Shown: positions 8,752 through 17,310 of the stretch, piece after piece | Position numbering within the stretch: position 1 is the stretch's first letter | How the letters are laid out: every line of letters starts with the position of its first letter | Assembly (NCBI GenBank): GCA_014651175.1 | Contig: BMWJ01000010.1 | Span: forward strand, 62,001 to 126,000 | Direction: 5' to 3' | Source of the DNA: Streptomyces clavifer | GTDB taxonomy: Bacteria; Actinomycetota; Actinomycetes; Streptomycetales; Streptomycetaceae | Length of the DNA: 64,000 nucleotides | Translations under genes and position numbers: made by a program | The notes under the pieces: generated by a model | Seen by the model: the letters and a program-made list of their open reading frames with translations, nothing else | The model's database searches: none | Told to the model about the DNA's origin: nothing

Positions 8752-9699
8752 TCAGGCGGCGGACGCCTGCCGGGCGACGGTGACCCGGGGCAGCAGGTCC
8801 GCGTAGGCCGAGCGGTCGAACTCACCGGCCGCCGGGGCCAGCACGGTCGCCGTCGAGAGGGCGACCGCGCGGGCCAGCCGGTCCGGCCAGTCCAGCTCCT
8901 CCGCGAGCCCGGACAGCAGTCCGGCGACGGCGGAGTCGCCCGCGCCCGTCGGGTTGCCGCGCACGGTGGACGGCGGTGCGGCCCGCCAGGTGCCGTCCGG
9001 GGTGACGGCGAGCAGCCCGTCCGCGCCCAGGGAGGCCACGACGTTGTGGGCGCCCCGGCGGCGGGCGTCACGGGTCGCGCGCAGGGGTTCGCGGGCGCCG
9101 GTGAGCTGGGCGAGCTCGTCGGCGTTCGGCTTGACGAGGTCGGGGCGGGCGGCGATGCCGCGGCGCAGCGGTTCGCCGCTGGTGTCCAGGAGTGCCGGTA
9201 CGCCCGCTGTGCGGGCGAGGCGGATCAGCTCCGCGTACGCGCCGACGTGGATGCCGGGCGGCAGGCTCCCGCAGAGGGCGACCGCGTCGGCTCCGGGGAG
9301 CAGATCGGCGTACGTCCGCAGGAAGGCGGCCCACTCGTCGGTGTTGATGTGCGGTCCGGGCTCGTTGAGCTGGGTGGTGTCGCCGGTGGTGCGGTCGACG
9401 ACGGCCGTGGTGCGGCGGGTGTTCCCGGCCACGGTGACGAGCGCGTCCGTGAGCGGTGCGTCGCCGGGCCGGCGGGGGAGCGCCCCCAGCAGGTCGCGCA
9501 GGGCGGCTCCGGTGGCGCCCCCGGCGAAGCCGGTGACCACGGTGTCGTGACCCAGCGCGGAAAGCACCCGGGCCACGTTGACGCCCTTGCCTCCGGGGCG
9601 TTCGGACATCTCGCTGATCCGGTGGCTGGTGTGCGGGACGAGGGCGGGGACGGTGTACGTCAGGTCGAGTGCCGTGTTCAGCGTGACGGTCAGTATCAC
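8752..9699 (-). CDS. PfkB-family hexose kinase (1-phosphofructokinase type)
   Basis: The second of two in-frame GTGs is used because GGAGG lies 9 nt before it and it yields MILTVTLNTALDLTY, the standard start (315 aa). PfkB signatures are the N-terminal GGKGVNVARVL and the C-terminal NPTGAGDSAVAGLLSG, whose Asp is the catalytic base. Family members phosphorylate fructose-1-P, tagatose-6-P or related sugars. It lies about 150 bp downstream of nagA on the same strand, so a role after GlcNAc-6-P processing or in a related hexose path is plausible. The substrate is not settled by sequence. Confidence 0.88.
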   Translation of the reverse strand: MILTVTLNTALDLTYTVPALVPHTSHRISEMSERPGGKGVNVARVLSALGHDTVVTGFAGGATGAALRDLLGALPRRPGDAPLTDALVTVAGNTRRTTAVVDRTTGDTTQLNEPGPHINTDEWAAFLRTYADLLPGADAVALCGSLPPGIHVGAYAELIRLARTAGVPALLDTSGEPLRRGIAARPDLVKPNADELAQLTGAREPLRATRDARRRGAHNVVASLGADGLLAVTPDGTWRAAPPSTVRGNPTGAGDSAVAGLLSGLAEELDWPDRLARAVALSTATVLAPAAGEFDRSAYADLLPRVTVARQASAA

Positions 9700-9846
9700 C
9701 CGCACCGGCCTCCGGTTCCGTGTCGGTCCTGTGCGCCGTCTCCCGTGGCGCTGCCCGGGTGATCATGCCAAAGGGGTGGCGGCCGTCCCAGACCTCCGGG
9801 ACAACCGCCGTCTCTTCGTTACGTGTTCACCGGGCGGTCGCCACGC

Positions 9847-11001
9847 TCATCCGAGGGGTGGCTCGACGATCCACTCGCCCCGGCGCATGACGCCCCTGAC
9901 CGCGAAGTCCGCGTCCAGGACCACCAGGTCGGCGTCCTTCCCGGGGTCCAGCGAGCCGACCCTGTCATACAGGCCGAGCAGCCGGGCCGGGTTGGCGGAG
10001 ATGGACCGCACGACGTCGTCGACGGGGATGCGGTCGACCGTCACCGCCCTGCGGAACGCGGTGTCCAGGGTGAGGGTGGAGCCCGCGATGGAGCCGCCCT
10101 CGACCAGGCGGGCGACGCCCTCCTTGACCTCGACGGCGAGCGGGCCGAGCTGGTAGCGGCCGTCACCGACGCCGGCCGCGTCCATGGCGTCGGTGATCAG
10201 TGCGACGCGGCCGGCGCCCGCGTGGTGGTAGGCCATCTGCAGGGCTGCGGGGTGCAGATGCGTGCCGTCGTTGATCAGCTCGACGGTAATCCGCTCGCCC
10301 TCGAGGAGAGCCGCGATCGGGCCGGGCGCGCGGTGGCCGAGCGGGGGCATCGCGTTGAAGAGGTGCGTGGCGACGGTGGCGCCCGCCCCGATGGCCTCCA
10401 CGGTCTGCTCGTACGTGGCGTCCGTGTGCCCGATGGCCGCGATGACCCCGTGCTCGGCGAGCAGCCGCACGGACTCGATGCCGCCCGGCAGTTCGGTGGC
10501 CAGGGTGACCATCTTCGCCGTGCCGCGTGCCGCGTCGAGCAGCTTGCGGACCTCGGCTGGGTCGGGGTGGCGGAGCAGTCCCTCGCTGTGGGCGCCCTTG
10601 CGGCACGGGGCGATGAAGGGCCCCTCGAAGTGGACGCCCGCGATCTCGCCCTGCTCCACCAGCTCGGAGAGCATCCCCGCCTGCCGGGCCAGGAAGTCCA
10701 TGTCACCGGTGACGGTGGAGGCGACGACGGTCGTGGTGCCGTGCTCGCGGTGCACCCGGGCGCCGGTGAGGACGTCCTCGGCCGTGCCGGTGGCGAAGGA
10801 GGCGCCACCGCCGCCGTGGTTGTGCATGTCCACGAAACCGGGGACCACCCAGTGGCCCGAGAGGTCGACGGTCCGGGCGCCCTCCGGCGTGCTGCCGGCG
10901 ATCCGGGTGCCTTCGACGATCACCCGGCCGTTCTCCACGGTCCCGGTGGGAAGCACCACCCGGGCACCTGCGAGAACCGTGCTGTCTGCGCGTCCGGCCA
11001 T
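9847..11001 (-). CDS. nagA: N-acetylglucosamine-6-phosphate deacetylase
   Basis: Start is ATG at 11001 (MAGRADSTVL, 384 aa); its first base overlaps the last base of the nagK stop (TGATG), implying translational coupling. Amidohydrolase features are clear: FVDMHNHGGGG metal site, EGPFIAP with the metal-ligand Glu, GHTDATYEQ, HLFNAMPPLGHRAPG, and ITDAMDAAG with the catalytic Asp. It converts GlcNAc-6-P to glucosamine-6-P and acetate in the cytoplasm, the step after kinase or PTS entry. In Streptomyces this step affects levels of glucosamine-6-P, the effector that releases DasR. Confidence 0.96.
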   Translation of the reverse strand: MAGRADSTVLAGARVVLPTGTVENGRVIVEGTRIAGSTPEGARTVDLSGHWVVPGFVDMHNHGGGGASFATGTAEDVLTGARVHREHGTTTVVASTVTGDMDFLARQAGMLSELVEQGEIAGVHFEGPFIAPCRKGAHSEGLLRHPDPAEVRKLLDAARGTAKMVTLATELPGGIESVRLLAEHGVIAAIGHTDATYEQTVEAIGAGATVATHLFNAMPPLGHRAPGPIAALLEGERITVELINDGTHLHPAALQMAYHHAGAGRVALITDAMDAAGVGDGRYQLGPLAVEVKEGVARLVEGGSIAGSTLTLDTAFRRAVTVDRIPVDDVVRSISANPARLLGLYDRVGSLDPGKDADLVVLDADFAVRGVMRRGEWIVEPPLG

Positions 11002-11933
11002 CAGGCGGATACCTCCGTGGAGAGAAGATCCCAGGCGAGCAGCCCTGCGCCCAGGCATCCGGCGGTGTCCCCGAGGGCCGCCGGGACGATGTGGGGCAGC
11101 TTCTGGAACGTGACCCGCTCCTCGACGGCCGCACGCAGTGGTGTGAACAAGGTTTCCCCCGCCTCGGCCAGACCGCCACCGATGATGAGCGTGCGGGGGT
11201 CCAGCAGGGTGAGCGCGGTGACCAGCCCGGCGGCGAGCGCGTCGACGGCGTCCGCCCAGACGCGCAGGGCCGCGGGGTCGCCCGACTCCACGGCCTTCGC
11301 GCAGTCCGCGGCGTCGGCGCGGGGGTCCCCGGACGCGGCGGCCCAGGCCCGGGACACCGCGGACGCGGAGGCGAGGGTCTCCAGGCAGCCGCGCTGACCG
11401 CATCCGCAGTCCGGGCCGTCCGGCCGGACCACGACATGTCCGATCTCGCCCGCGTAGCCGTGGGCTCCGGCCTCGATGCCGCCCGCGATGCCGATGGCGC
11501 CGGCGATCCCGGTGCCCAGCGGCACGAACAGGAAGCGGTCGGCTCCCTTGCCGGCGCCGATCCGCCCCTCGGCGAGGCCGCCGGCCCTGACGTCGTGGCC
11601 GAGGGCGACGGGTATGCCGCCGAGCCGCTCGCCGATGAGCGTGCGCAGCGGCACGTCGCGCCAGCCCAGGTTGGCGGCGTAGACCGCGATCCCGCGCTCG
11701 GCGTCGATGATCCCGGGCACGGCGACCCCGGCGGCGACGGCGCCCTCGCCGAACCGCCCCCTGCCGTACGCCTGGAGCTCCGCGGCGAAGCCGAGGATGG
11801 TCTCCACGACGGCGTCGGGACCGCGCTCCCTGCCGGTGGCCCGGCGTGCCTCGTGGAGCAGGGCGCCGTCGGCCCCGACCAGCGCGGCCTTCATTCCTGT
11901 GCCGCCCACATCGAGGGCGATGACGTGTCTCAC
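11001..11933 (-). CDS. nagK: ROK-family N-acetylglucosamine kinase
   Basis: The 310-residue protein has the ROK ATP-binding start ALDVGGTGMKAALV, the GxxxxGEIGHV segment with catalytic-region residues, and the zinc motif His then CGCGQRGC. It phosphorylates GlcNAc arriving as free sugar, from ABC import or from wall turnover, and feeds nagA, to which it is coupled. The assignment to GlcNAc rather than glucose rests on the nagKA arrangement known in S. coelicolor and on the upstream DasR-like site. It diverges from the sugar-binding lipoprotein gene. Confidence 0.92.
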   Translation of the reverse strand: MRHVIALDVGGTGMKAALVGADGALLHEARRATGRERGPDAVVETILGFAAELQAYGRGRFGEGAVAAGVAVPGIIDAERGIAVYAANLGWRDVPLRTLIGERLGGIPVALGHDVRAGGLAEGRIGAGKGADRFLFVPLGTGIAGAIGIAGGIEAGAHGYAGEIGHVVVRPDGPDCGCGQRGCLETLASASAVSRAWAAASGDPRADAADCAKAVESGDPAALRVWADAVDALAAGLVTALTLLDPRTLIIGGGLAEAGETLFTPLRAAVEERVTFQKLPHIVPAALGDTAGCLGAGLLAWDLLSTEVSA

Positions 11934-11961
11934 GGAAGACAGTTTCGCCCGCCGACCCCTA

Positions 11962-11977
11962 AAAGGTCTAGTCCACT
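11962..11977. promoter_or_regulatory. DasR-responsive element (dre) at nagKA
   Basis: AAAGGTCTAGTCCACT matches the dre consensus ACTGGTCTAGACCACT at 13 of 16 positions, with the central GGTCTAG and CCACT intact. It lies 28 nt before the nagK start and 153 nt before the divergent sugar-binding protein. DasR control of nagKA is established in S. coelicolor. Confidence 0.85.
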
Positions 11978-12076
11978 ATCGAGGTTTGTTGAGCATGCAT
12001 ACAAAACGACCCTGCTAGATTGCCGAATCGATACGGCGGTGGTGTAGACCTCCGCTCCGGTCGTGAGGCAGGATCG

Positions 12077-12102
12077 CCGGTCACCGAAGGACTGGTGACC
12101 GG
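12077..12102 (+). promoter_or_regulatory. Leader hairpin before the sugar-binding lipoprotein
   Basis: CCGGTCACC and GGTGACCGG form a perfect 9-bp stem with an 8-nt loop, ending 28 nt before the start codon. It could be a repressor operator, an mRNA stabiliser or an attenuator; the sequence does not decide. Confidence 0.5.
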
Positions 12103-12130
12103 TAGGAAACGATGTAGGGATGGCTGGGCT

Positions 12131-13396
12131 GTGCAGCGGCGCTTGGTGGGTCTGACCGCGGCGATAGCCGCACTCGGTATGACGGCGACGCTGTCGGGCT
12201 GTGGCACCGACAGCGGTTCGGGGGACGTCACCCTGAAGCTGGTCGCGGCCGACTACGGGACCGACGCGGCCAGCAGCTCCGAGAAGTACTGGAGCGACCT
12301 CGCCGGGAAGTTCGAGAAGGCCAACCCCGGCATCAAGGTCGACGTCGCCGTCCACTCCTGGAAGGACGTCGACCGTGACGTCGCGGCCATGGTGAAGGCC
12401 GGCGAGGCCCCCGACATCGCGCAGATCGGGGCCTACGCCGACTACGCCAAGGCAGGCAAGCTCTACACCGCCGACGAGACGCTCGCGATCCGCACCGAGT
12501 CCAACTTCCTGCCCTCGCTCAGCGACGCGGGCAAGGTGGACGGCAGCCTCTACGGGCTGCCGTTCGTGGCCAGCACCCGGCTCCTCTTCTACAACAAGGG
12601 ACTGTTCTCCGACGCGGGGATCGACGCCCCGCAGACCTGGGCCGACATCCAGAGCGACGCCGCCGCGCTCAAGGCACGCGAGGTGACGTACCCCTTCGCC
12701 CTGCCGCTCGGACCCGAGGAGTCCCAGGCCGAGACCCTGATGTGGATGCTCAGCGGGGGCGGCGGCTACACGGACGACATCGGCAACTACGACATCGACT
12801 CCGTGGCCAACGTCCAGACCTTCCGCTGGCTGAAGAACAACCTCGTCGGCAAGGGCCTCACCGGGCCCGTCGCCCCCGGCAAGCTCGACCGGGAGAAGGC
12901 GTTCGAAGCGTTCGCCAAGGGCGAGGTGGGCATGCTCAACGGCCACCCGACGCTGATGCAGGAAGCCGAGAAGAAGGGCATCGACGTCGGCATGGTGCCC
13001 CTGCCCGGGCGCGACGGGCCGACCAAGGGCTCGATGGGCGTGGCCGACTGGATGATGGGCTTCAAGCAGAACGGCCACCGCGAGGAGATCGGCAAGTTCC
13101 TCGACTTCGCGTACACGGACCAGAACGTGATGGCCTTCGCCGACCAGTACGACCTGCTCCCCGTGACCGGCAGCGCCTCCCTGGCGATGGAGTCGGACGG
13201 GAAGCACGAGGCGCTGCACGACTTCCTGGCGGCGCTGCCGAACTCCACGCTGTACCCGTTCGGCAAGACCTCCTGGGCCCGGGCCAGCGAGTCGATCAAG
13301 GAGAAGATCGGCGGCGCCGTCGAGCCGAACGGCAACCCGGAGAGCGTGCTCGCGGAGATCTCGGGGCTGGCGCGGCAGGCGGAGAGCGCGGAGTAG
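12131..13396 (+). CDS. ABC-transporter sugar-binding lipoprotein
   Basis: GTG at 12131 gives MQRRLVGLTAAIAALGM followed by the lipobox LSGC, so the 421-residue product is a lipoprotein anchored outside the membrane. The rest is a type I extracellular solute-binding fold (EAPDIAQIGAYADYAKAG, YGLPFVASTRLLFYNKGLF, FAKGEVGMLNGHP). No permease or ATPase gene is adjacent, so it must use permeases encoded elsewhere. Divergence from nagKA and the shared dre site suggest an amino sugar ligand such as GlcNAc, but this is inference; the DasA and NgcE families are alternatives. Confidence 0.88.
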   Translation: MQRRLVGLTAAIAALGMTATLSGCGTDSGSGDVTLKLVAADYGTDAASSSEKYWSDLAGKFEKANPGIKVDVAVHSWKDVDRDVAAMVKAGEAPDIAQIGAYADYAKAGKLYTADETLAIRTESNFLPSLSDAGKVDGSLYGLPFVASTRLLFYNKGLFSDAGIDAPQTWADIQSDAAALKAREVTYPFALPLGPEESQAETLMWMLSGGGGYTDDIGNYDIDSVANVQTFRWLKNNLVGKGLTGPVAPGKLDREKAFEAFAKGEVGMLNGHPTLMQEAEKKGIDVGMVPLPGRDGPTKGSMGVADWMMGFKQNGHREEIGKFLDFAYTDQNVMAFADQYDLLPVTGSASLAMESDGKHEALHDFLAALPNSTLYPFGKTSWARASESIKEKIGGAVEPNGNPESVLAEISGLARQAESAE

Positions 13397-13406
13397 GTTG
13401 GTCGGT

Positions 13407-13649
13407 ATGACCGCCGACCCCGCCGCCCCGCTCTCCGACCAGGAACGCGCGGTCCTGGCCGTGGAACGGCGCTCCTGGTCCGGCCCCGGCGCGAAGGAGC
13501 GTGCGATACGCGAACAGCTGGGCATCTCGCCGGTCCGCTACTACCAGCTCCTCAACGCCCTCCTCGACGACCGCCGCGCGCTGGCCGAGGACCCGGTGAC
13601 GGTGAACCGCCTGCGCCGGGTCAGGGACGCGAGGCGGGGCCGCCGCTGA
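13407..13649 (+). CDS. DUF3263 small helix-turn-helix-like protein
   Basis: The 80-residue protein begins MTADPAAPLSDQERAVLAVE and contains a conserved helical block ending IREQLGISPVRYYQLLNALL that looks like a helix-turn-helix (sigma-70 region 4-like). It is widespread in actinobacteria as DUF3263 and uncharacterised. It lies 10 bp after the sugar-binding lipoprotein and is probably co-transcribed, so a regulatory role for that gene is possible but unproven. Confidence 0.85.
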   Translation: MTADPAAPLSDQERAVLAVERRSWSGPGAKERAIREQLGISPVRYYQLLNALLDDRRALAEDPVTVNRLRRVRDARRGRR

Positions 13650-13737
13650 GGCGCCCCGGCGTCCCACGCCCGCCCGGGGTGCGACCCGGGCCCCGGGGTC
13701 CGGGACCCCAGCAGGTGCCTCCCGATACGCTCGGGGC

Positions 13738-14586
13738 ATGGGCAATCCGGACCACCCCCTGCCGACCCCGTCCACCCAGGCGGGCCGCGAAGGCCTCGCC
13801 GCACTCCTCGCCCGGCCCGGCCGGGCCGTCGTCGCGCTCGACTTCGACGGCACGCTCGCCGACATCGTTCCCGACCCGGAACAGTCCCGCGCCCACCCGG
13901 GCGCCGTCCCGGCACTCTCCGCGCTCGCGCCCCGGGTCGCCTCCGTCGCCGTGATCACCGGCCGCCCGGCCGCCCTCGCGGTCCGCTACGGCGGCTTCGC
14001 AGGGGTGCCGGGCCTGGATCACCTCGTCGTCCTCGGGCACTACGGCGCCGAACGCTGGGACGCCGTCACCGGCACCGTCGAAGCCCCCGACCCGCACCCC
14101 GGCGTCGAGGCCGCCCTGGCGGAGCTCCCCGCGGTGCTGGAGCAGTCCGGGGCGGGCAGCGGCACCTGGATCGAGGAGAAGGGGAGGGCGGTCGCCGTGC
14201 ACACCCGCCGTGCCTCCGCACCGCAGGCCGCCTTCGACGCCCTGCGCGGCCCGCTCGGGGACCTCGCCGCCCGGCACGGCCTGATCGTGGAACCGGGCCG
14301 CCTCGTCCTGGAACTGCGCCCGCCCGGTGTGGACAAGGGGGTGGCGCTCGCGGAGTACGTACGCGCGACCGGCGCCGAAGCCGTCCTGTACGCGGGCGAC
14401 GACCTCGGCGACCTCGCCGCGTACGCCGCGGTCGAGGAGCTCCGCACCGCGGGCACCGCCGGTCTGCTGGTCTGCAGCGGCACCGAGGTGCCCGAACTCG
14501 CCGAGCGGGCCGACCTTTTGGTGTCGGGACCGGCAGAGGTGGTGGGCCTGCTGGAGGCCCTCGCCCAGCAGCTGGGCACGCCCTAG
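13738..14586 (+). CDS. otsB: Trehalose-6-phosphate phosphatase
   Basis: The 282-residue HAD phosphatase has motif I DFDGTLADI (nucleophile and acid Asp), motif II VITGR, and motif IV YAGDDLGDLAAY. It removes phosphate from trehalose-6-phosphate in the cytoplasm to give trehalose, a compatible solute and spore carbohydrate. It converges on otsA, with which it shares a terminator, instead of forming the usual operon, so substrate supply and removal can be controlled separately. Confidence 0.95.
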   Translation: MGNPDHPLPTPSTQAGREGLAALLARPGRAVVALDFDGTLADIVPDPEQSRAHPGAVPALSALAPRVASVAVITGRPAALAVRYGGFAGVPGLDHLVVLGHYGAERWDAVTGTVEAPDPHPGVEAALAELPAVLEQSGAGSGTWIEEKGRAVAVHTRRASAPQAAFDALRGPLGDLAARHGLIVEPGRLVLELRPPGVDKGVALAEYVRATGAEAVLYAGDDLGDLAAYAAVEELRTAGTAGLLVCSGTEVPELAERADLLVSGPAEVVGLLEALAQQLGTP

Positions 14587-14591
14587 GACCA

Positions 14592-14622
14592 CGTCCGGAC
14601 CGGGCCCCGCCCGGTCCGGACG
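14592..14622. terminator. Bidirectional terminator between otsB and otsA
   Basis: A perfect 13-bp stem (14592-14604 with 14610-14622) and 5-nt loop lies in the 43-bp gap between the two stop codons. Confidence 0.88.
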
Positions 14623-14629
14623 GGACGCC

Positions 14630-16006
14630 TCAGGCCCGCAGCGCGTCCAGCTGGTCCAGGAACCACCGCTGCGGCGGCAGCGCGGTCGCCGCGGCGGCGA
14701 GGCGCTTCGTACGGGCGCCCCGCTCGTCGACGTCCATGGTCAGCGCCTCGTGCAGGGCCGCCGCCGTGGCCGACACGTCGTAGGGATTGACGACGAGCGC
14801 GTCCTCGCCCAGCTCCTCGTACGCCCCGGCCTCCCGCGAGAGGACCAGCGCGCAGCCGTCGTCGGAGACGACCGGGACCTCCTTGGCGACGAGGTTCATG
14901 CCGTCACGGATCGGGTTGACCAGCGCCACGTCCGCCAGCCGGTACGCCGCAAGCGAGCGCGCGAAGTCGTCGTCGACGTGGAGCAGGACCGGGGTCCAGT
15001 CCGGCGTGCCGTACTGCTCGTTGATCCCGTCGGCGACCCGTTGGACCTCCGCCGTGTAGTCGCGGTACACCGCGAGGTCCTGCCGGGAGGGATAGGCGAA
15101 CGCCACGTGCACCACCCGCTCGCGCCACTCCGGGCGCTCCTCCAGCAGCGCCCGGTAGGCGTGCATGCCGCGCACGATGTTCTTGGAGAGCTCCGTGCGG
15201 TCCACCCGCACGATCGTCTTCCGCCCGGCGCCCACCTGCCCCCGCAGCGTCTCCATCCGCTCGTCCACGTCCGCCTCGCGCGAGCGGCGGCGCAGGAAGT
15301 CCGCGTCGGCGCCCAGCCCGTGCACCCCGACCCGGGTGCGGCCGGTGCCGCCGAGGATCTCCGTACAGCAGCCGATGAACGCGTCCGCCCAGCGCCGGGT
15401 CAGGAAGGCCGCCCGGTCGGCGCCCAGGATGCCGCGCAGCAGCTGCTCGCCGATGTCGTCGGGCAGCAGCCGGAAGTAGTCGACGGGCGCCCACGGGGTG
15501 TGCGAGAAGTGCCCGATCCGCAGGTCGGGGCGGAGCTCGCGGAGGATGCCCGGGACCAGTGAGAGGTGGTAGTCCTGCACCAGGACCGCCGCGCCGACGC
15601 CGGCCTCCTCGGCGAGCGCCTCGGCGAAGGCCCGGTTGTAGGCCTCGAAGGAGGCCCACTGCCGGCGGAACTCCGCGTCGAAGACGGGCTCCACCGGCGT
15701 CTGGTAGATCATGTGGTGCACGAACCACAGCACCGAGTTCGCGATGCCGTTGTACGCGTCGGCGTGGACCCCGGCGTCGATGTCGAGCATCCGGACGCCG
15801 GGCTCGGAGACGCCGCGCCGGACCGCCTCGCGGTCGCCGTCGCCCAGGGCCGCGCACACCCACAGCTTGTCCTCGACGGCGCTGAGGCCGGACACGAGCC
15901 CGCCCCCGCCGCGTTTCGAGTCGAGCGAGCCGTCCTCACGCAGCGCGTACGACACCGGGCCGCGGTTGGAAGCGACGAGGACCTGGGCAGCGTGCTCGGA
16001 GACCAT
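14630..16006 (-). CDS. otsA: Trehalose-6-phosphate synthase (GT20)
   Basis: The 458-residue GT-B enzyme shows the OtsA pattern: SNRGPVSY and GGGGLVSGL near the start, WFVHHM, VQDYHLSLVP, GHFSHTPW, then the C-terminal nucleotide-sugar site NPIRDGMNLVAKE. It makes trehalose-6-P from glucose-6-P and an NDP-glucose (GDP- or UDP-glucose in actinobacteria). It is preceded on the same strand by the glucosyl-3-phosphoglycerate synthase gene 54 bp upstream, so both solute-synthesis genes may form one transcript. Confidence 0.95.
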   Translation of the reverse strand: MVSEHAAQVLVASNRGPVSYALREDGSLDSKRGGGGLVSGLSAVEDKLWVCAALGDGDREAVRRGVSEPGVRMLDIDAGVHADAYNGIANSVLWFVHHMIYQTPVEPVFDAEFRRQWASFEAYNRAFAEALAEEAGVGAAVLVQDYHLSLVPGILRELRPDLRIGHFSHTPWAPVDYFRLLPDDIGEQLLRGILGADRAAFLTRRWADAFIGCCTEILGGTGRTRVGVHGLGADADFLRRRSREADVDERMETLRGQVGAGRKTIVRVDRTELSKNIVRGMHAYRALLEERPEWRERVVHVAFAYPSRQDLAVYRDYTAEVQRVADGINEQYGTPDWTPVLLHVDDDFARSLAAYRLADVALVNPIRDGMNLVAKEVPVVSDDGCALVLSREAGAYEELGEDALVVNPYDVSATAAALHEALTMDVDERGARTKRLAAAATALPPQRWFLDQLDALRA

Positions 16007-16060
16007 GTAACCGAACCTAGCCCGTCCGGGGACCCGCCAAACGTGACGCCGGCCGTCTTG

Positions 16061-17038
16061 CTACGCCGCGCGGCGGGACGCGTACTCCGCGACCTCCCGC
16101 ATCGGCGGCCGTTCCTCCGTGTCCACCGCGTGGGTGCGCGGCACGAAGCCGTTCGCGCCCCGCTCGAACTGGGTGAGGGAGGGCCGCACCAGATGCCCAC
16201 GGGACAGCCGCAGTTGCGCGGTGCGGTAGATCGCCGCGGCCATCCGGCCGAGCGCCTGCCCGTCCTGGTGGCGGTGCTTGCGTACGCCGACGTCGACCTG
16301 GGCCAGTGCGTCCAGGCCCACCGTGTGCAGGGCGTCGACGAGCAGACCCAGCTCCACTCCGTAACCGACCGGGAAGGGCAGCCGTTCCAGCAGGGAGCGG
16401 CGTACCGCGTACTCGCCGCCGAGCGGCTGGACGAAGCCGGCCAGCTGCGGCCAGTGCAGGTTGAGCAGCGGACGCGCCACCAGCTCGGTGACCCGGCCGC
16501 CCTGGCCCGCGGTGTCTCCCAGCGGCCGGTCGTACATGGCCTTGACGAAGTCCACCTCGGGGTCGGTCAGCAGCGGGCCGACGATCCCGGAGACGAAGTC
16601 GGCGGAGAAGTCCCTGAGGTCCGCGTCGATGAAGCAGACGATCTCCCCGCCGGTCACCAGCAGTGACCGCCACAGCACCTCGCCCTTGCCCGGGACGGCG
16701 GGCAGCGAGGGGAGGATCGCGTCCCGGTGCACGACGCGGGCGCCCGCCCGCCGGGCCACCTCGGCGGTGGCGTCGGTGGAACCGGAGTCGATCACGACCA
16801 GCTCGTCGACGAGCCGGACCTTCTCCATGAGCTCGCGCCTGATCTCCGCGACGATCGCGCCGACCGTCGCCTCCTCGTTCAGCGCGGGCAGCACGACACT
16901 CACGCTCGCACGGTGCGGATCCCTCGCCCGGGCGGCCGTGAGCCGGTCGAGCGGGCGGTCGGCGGCTGACCAGGAACGCCTGCTCAGCCAGCGTTCCACC
17001 TCTTCCAGCACGGTCGATACTCCCTGTATGTGATCCAT
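16061..17038 (-). CDS. gpgS: Glucosyl-3-phosphoglycerate synthase
   Basis: Start is ATG at 17038 (MDHIQGVSTVLEEVERWL, 325 aa). The GT-A fold shows VVLPALNEEATVG, IDSGSTDAT, PGKGEVLWRSL, and the metal-binding IDADLRDF, followed by the family-specific QPLGGEYAVRR, PFPVGYGVELG and KHRHQD motifs typical of GpgS (GT81). It transfers glucose from an NDP-glucose to 3-phosphoglycerate, first step to glucosylglycerate and, in mycobacteria, methylglucose lipopolysaccharides. No GpgP phosphatase is adjacent. Clustering with otsA/otsB points to an osmoprotectant role here. Confidence 0.9.
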   Translation of the reverse strand: MDHIQGVSTVLEEVERWLSRRSWSAADRPLDRLTAARARDPHRASVSVVLPALNEEATVGAIVAEIRRELMEKVRLVDELVVIDSGSTDATAEVARRAGARVVHRDAILPSLPAVPGKGEVLWRSLLVTGGEIVCFIDADLRDFSADFVSGIVGPLLTDPEVDFVKAMYDRPLGDTAGQGGRVTELVARPLLNLHWPQLAGFVQPLGGEYAVRRSLLERLPFPVGYGVELGLLVDALHTVGLDALAQVDVGVRKHRHQDGQALGRMAAAIYRTAQLRLSRGHLVRPSLTQFERGANGFVPRTHAVDTEERPPMREVAEYASRRAA

Positions 17039-17165
17039 CTCGCGGTGCGGACGACTATCTCCATCGCCCGGGGCTTCGGTTACAGTCTTGAACAACGCGG
17101 ATGGCCCTCGCATGTCGGGGTCGGTCCGCGAATAAATGCCCGGATCCATGGTCCGGTGCCACAGC

Positions 17166-17291
17166 GCTCATCCAGAGGGACTGAGGGAACGGCCCGTTGA
17201 AGTCCCGGCAACCCTCCTGCCGACCGCGAGGTCACGGTGGGGAAGGTGCCAATTCCGTCTTGTGGCGAAATACGTCGCGAGGAAGATGAGG
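17166..17291 (+). ncRNA. SAM-I (S-box) riboswitch
   Basis: The leader carries the S-box core in order: P1 CTCATC (17167-17172) pairing with GATGAG (17285-17290), CCCGTTGAAGTCCCGGCAACC near 17193, and GGAAGGTGCCAATTCC near 17240. These match the aptamer consensus elements cCGATGAaaCC.GCAACC and AagGUGCcAAuuCC. The P1 3' strand runs into GAGGAGAAAGG before the start codon at 17311. S-box RNAs bind S-adenosylmethionine and normally switch off methionine or sulfur genes. Confidence 0.93.
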
Positions 17292-17310
17292 AGAAAGGGC
17301 CTCCGCCATC

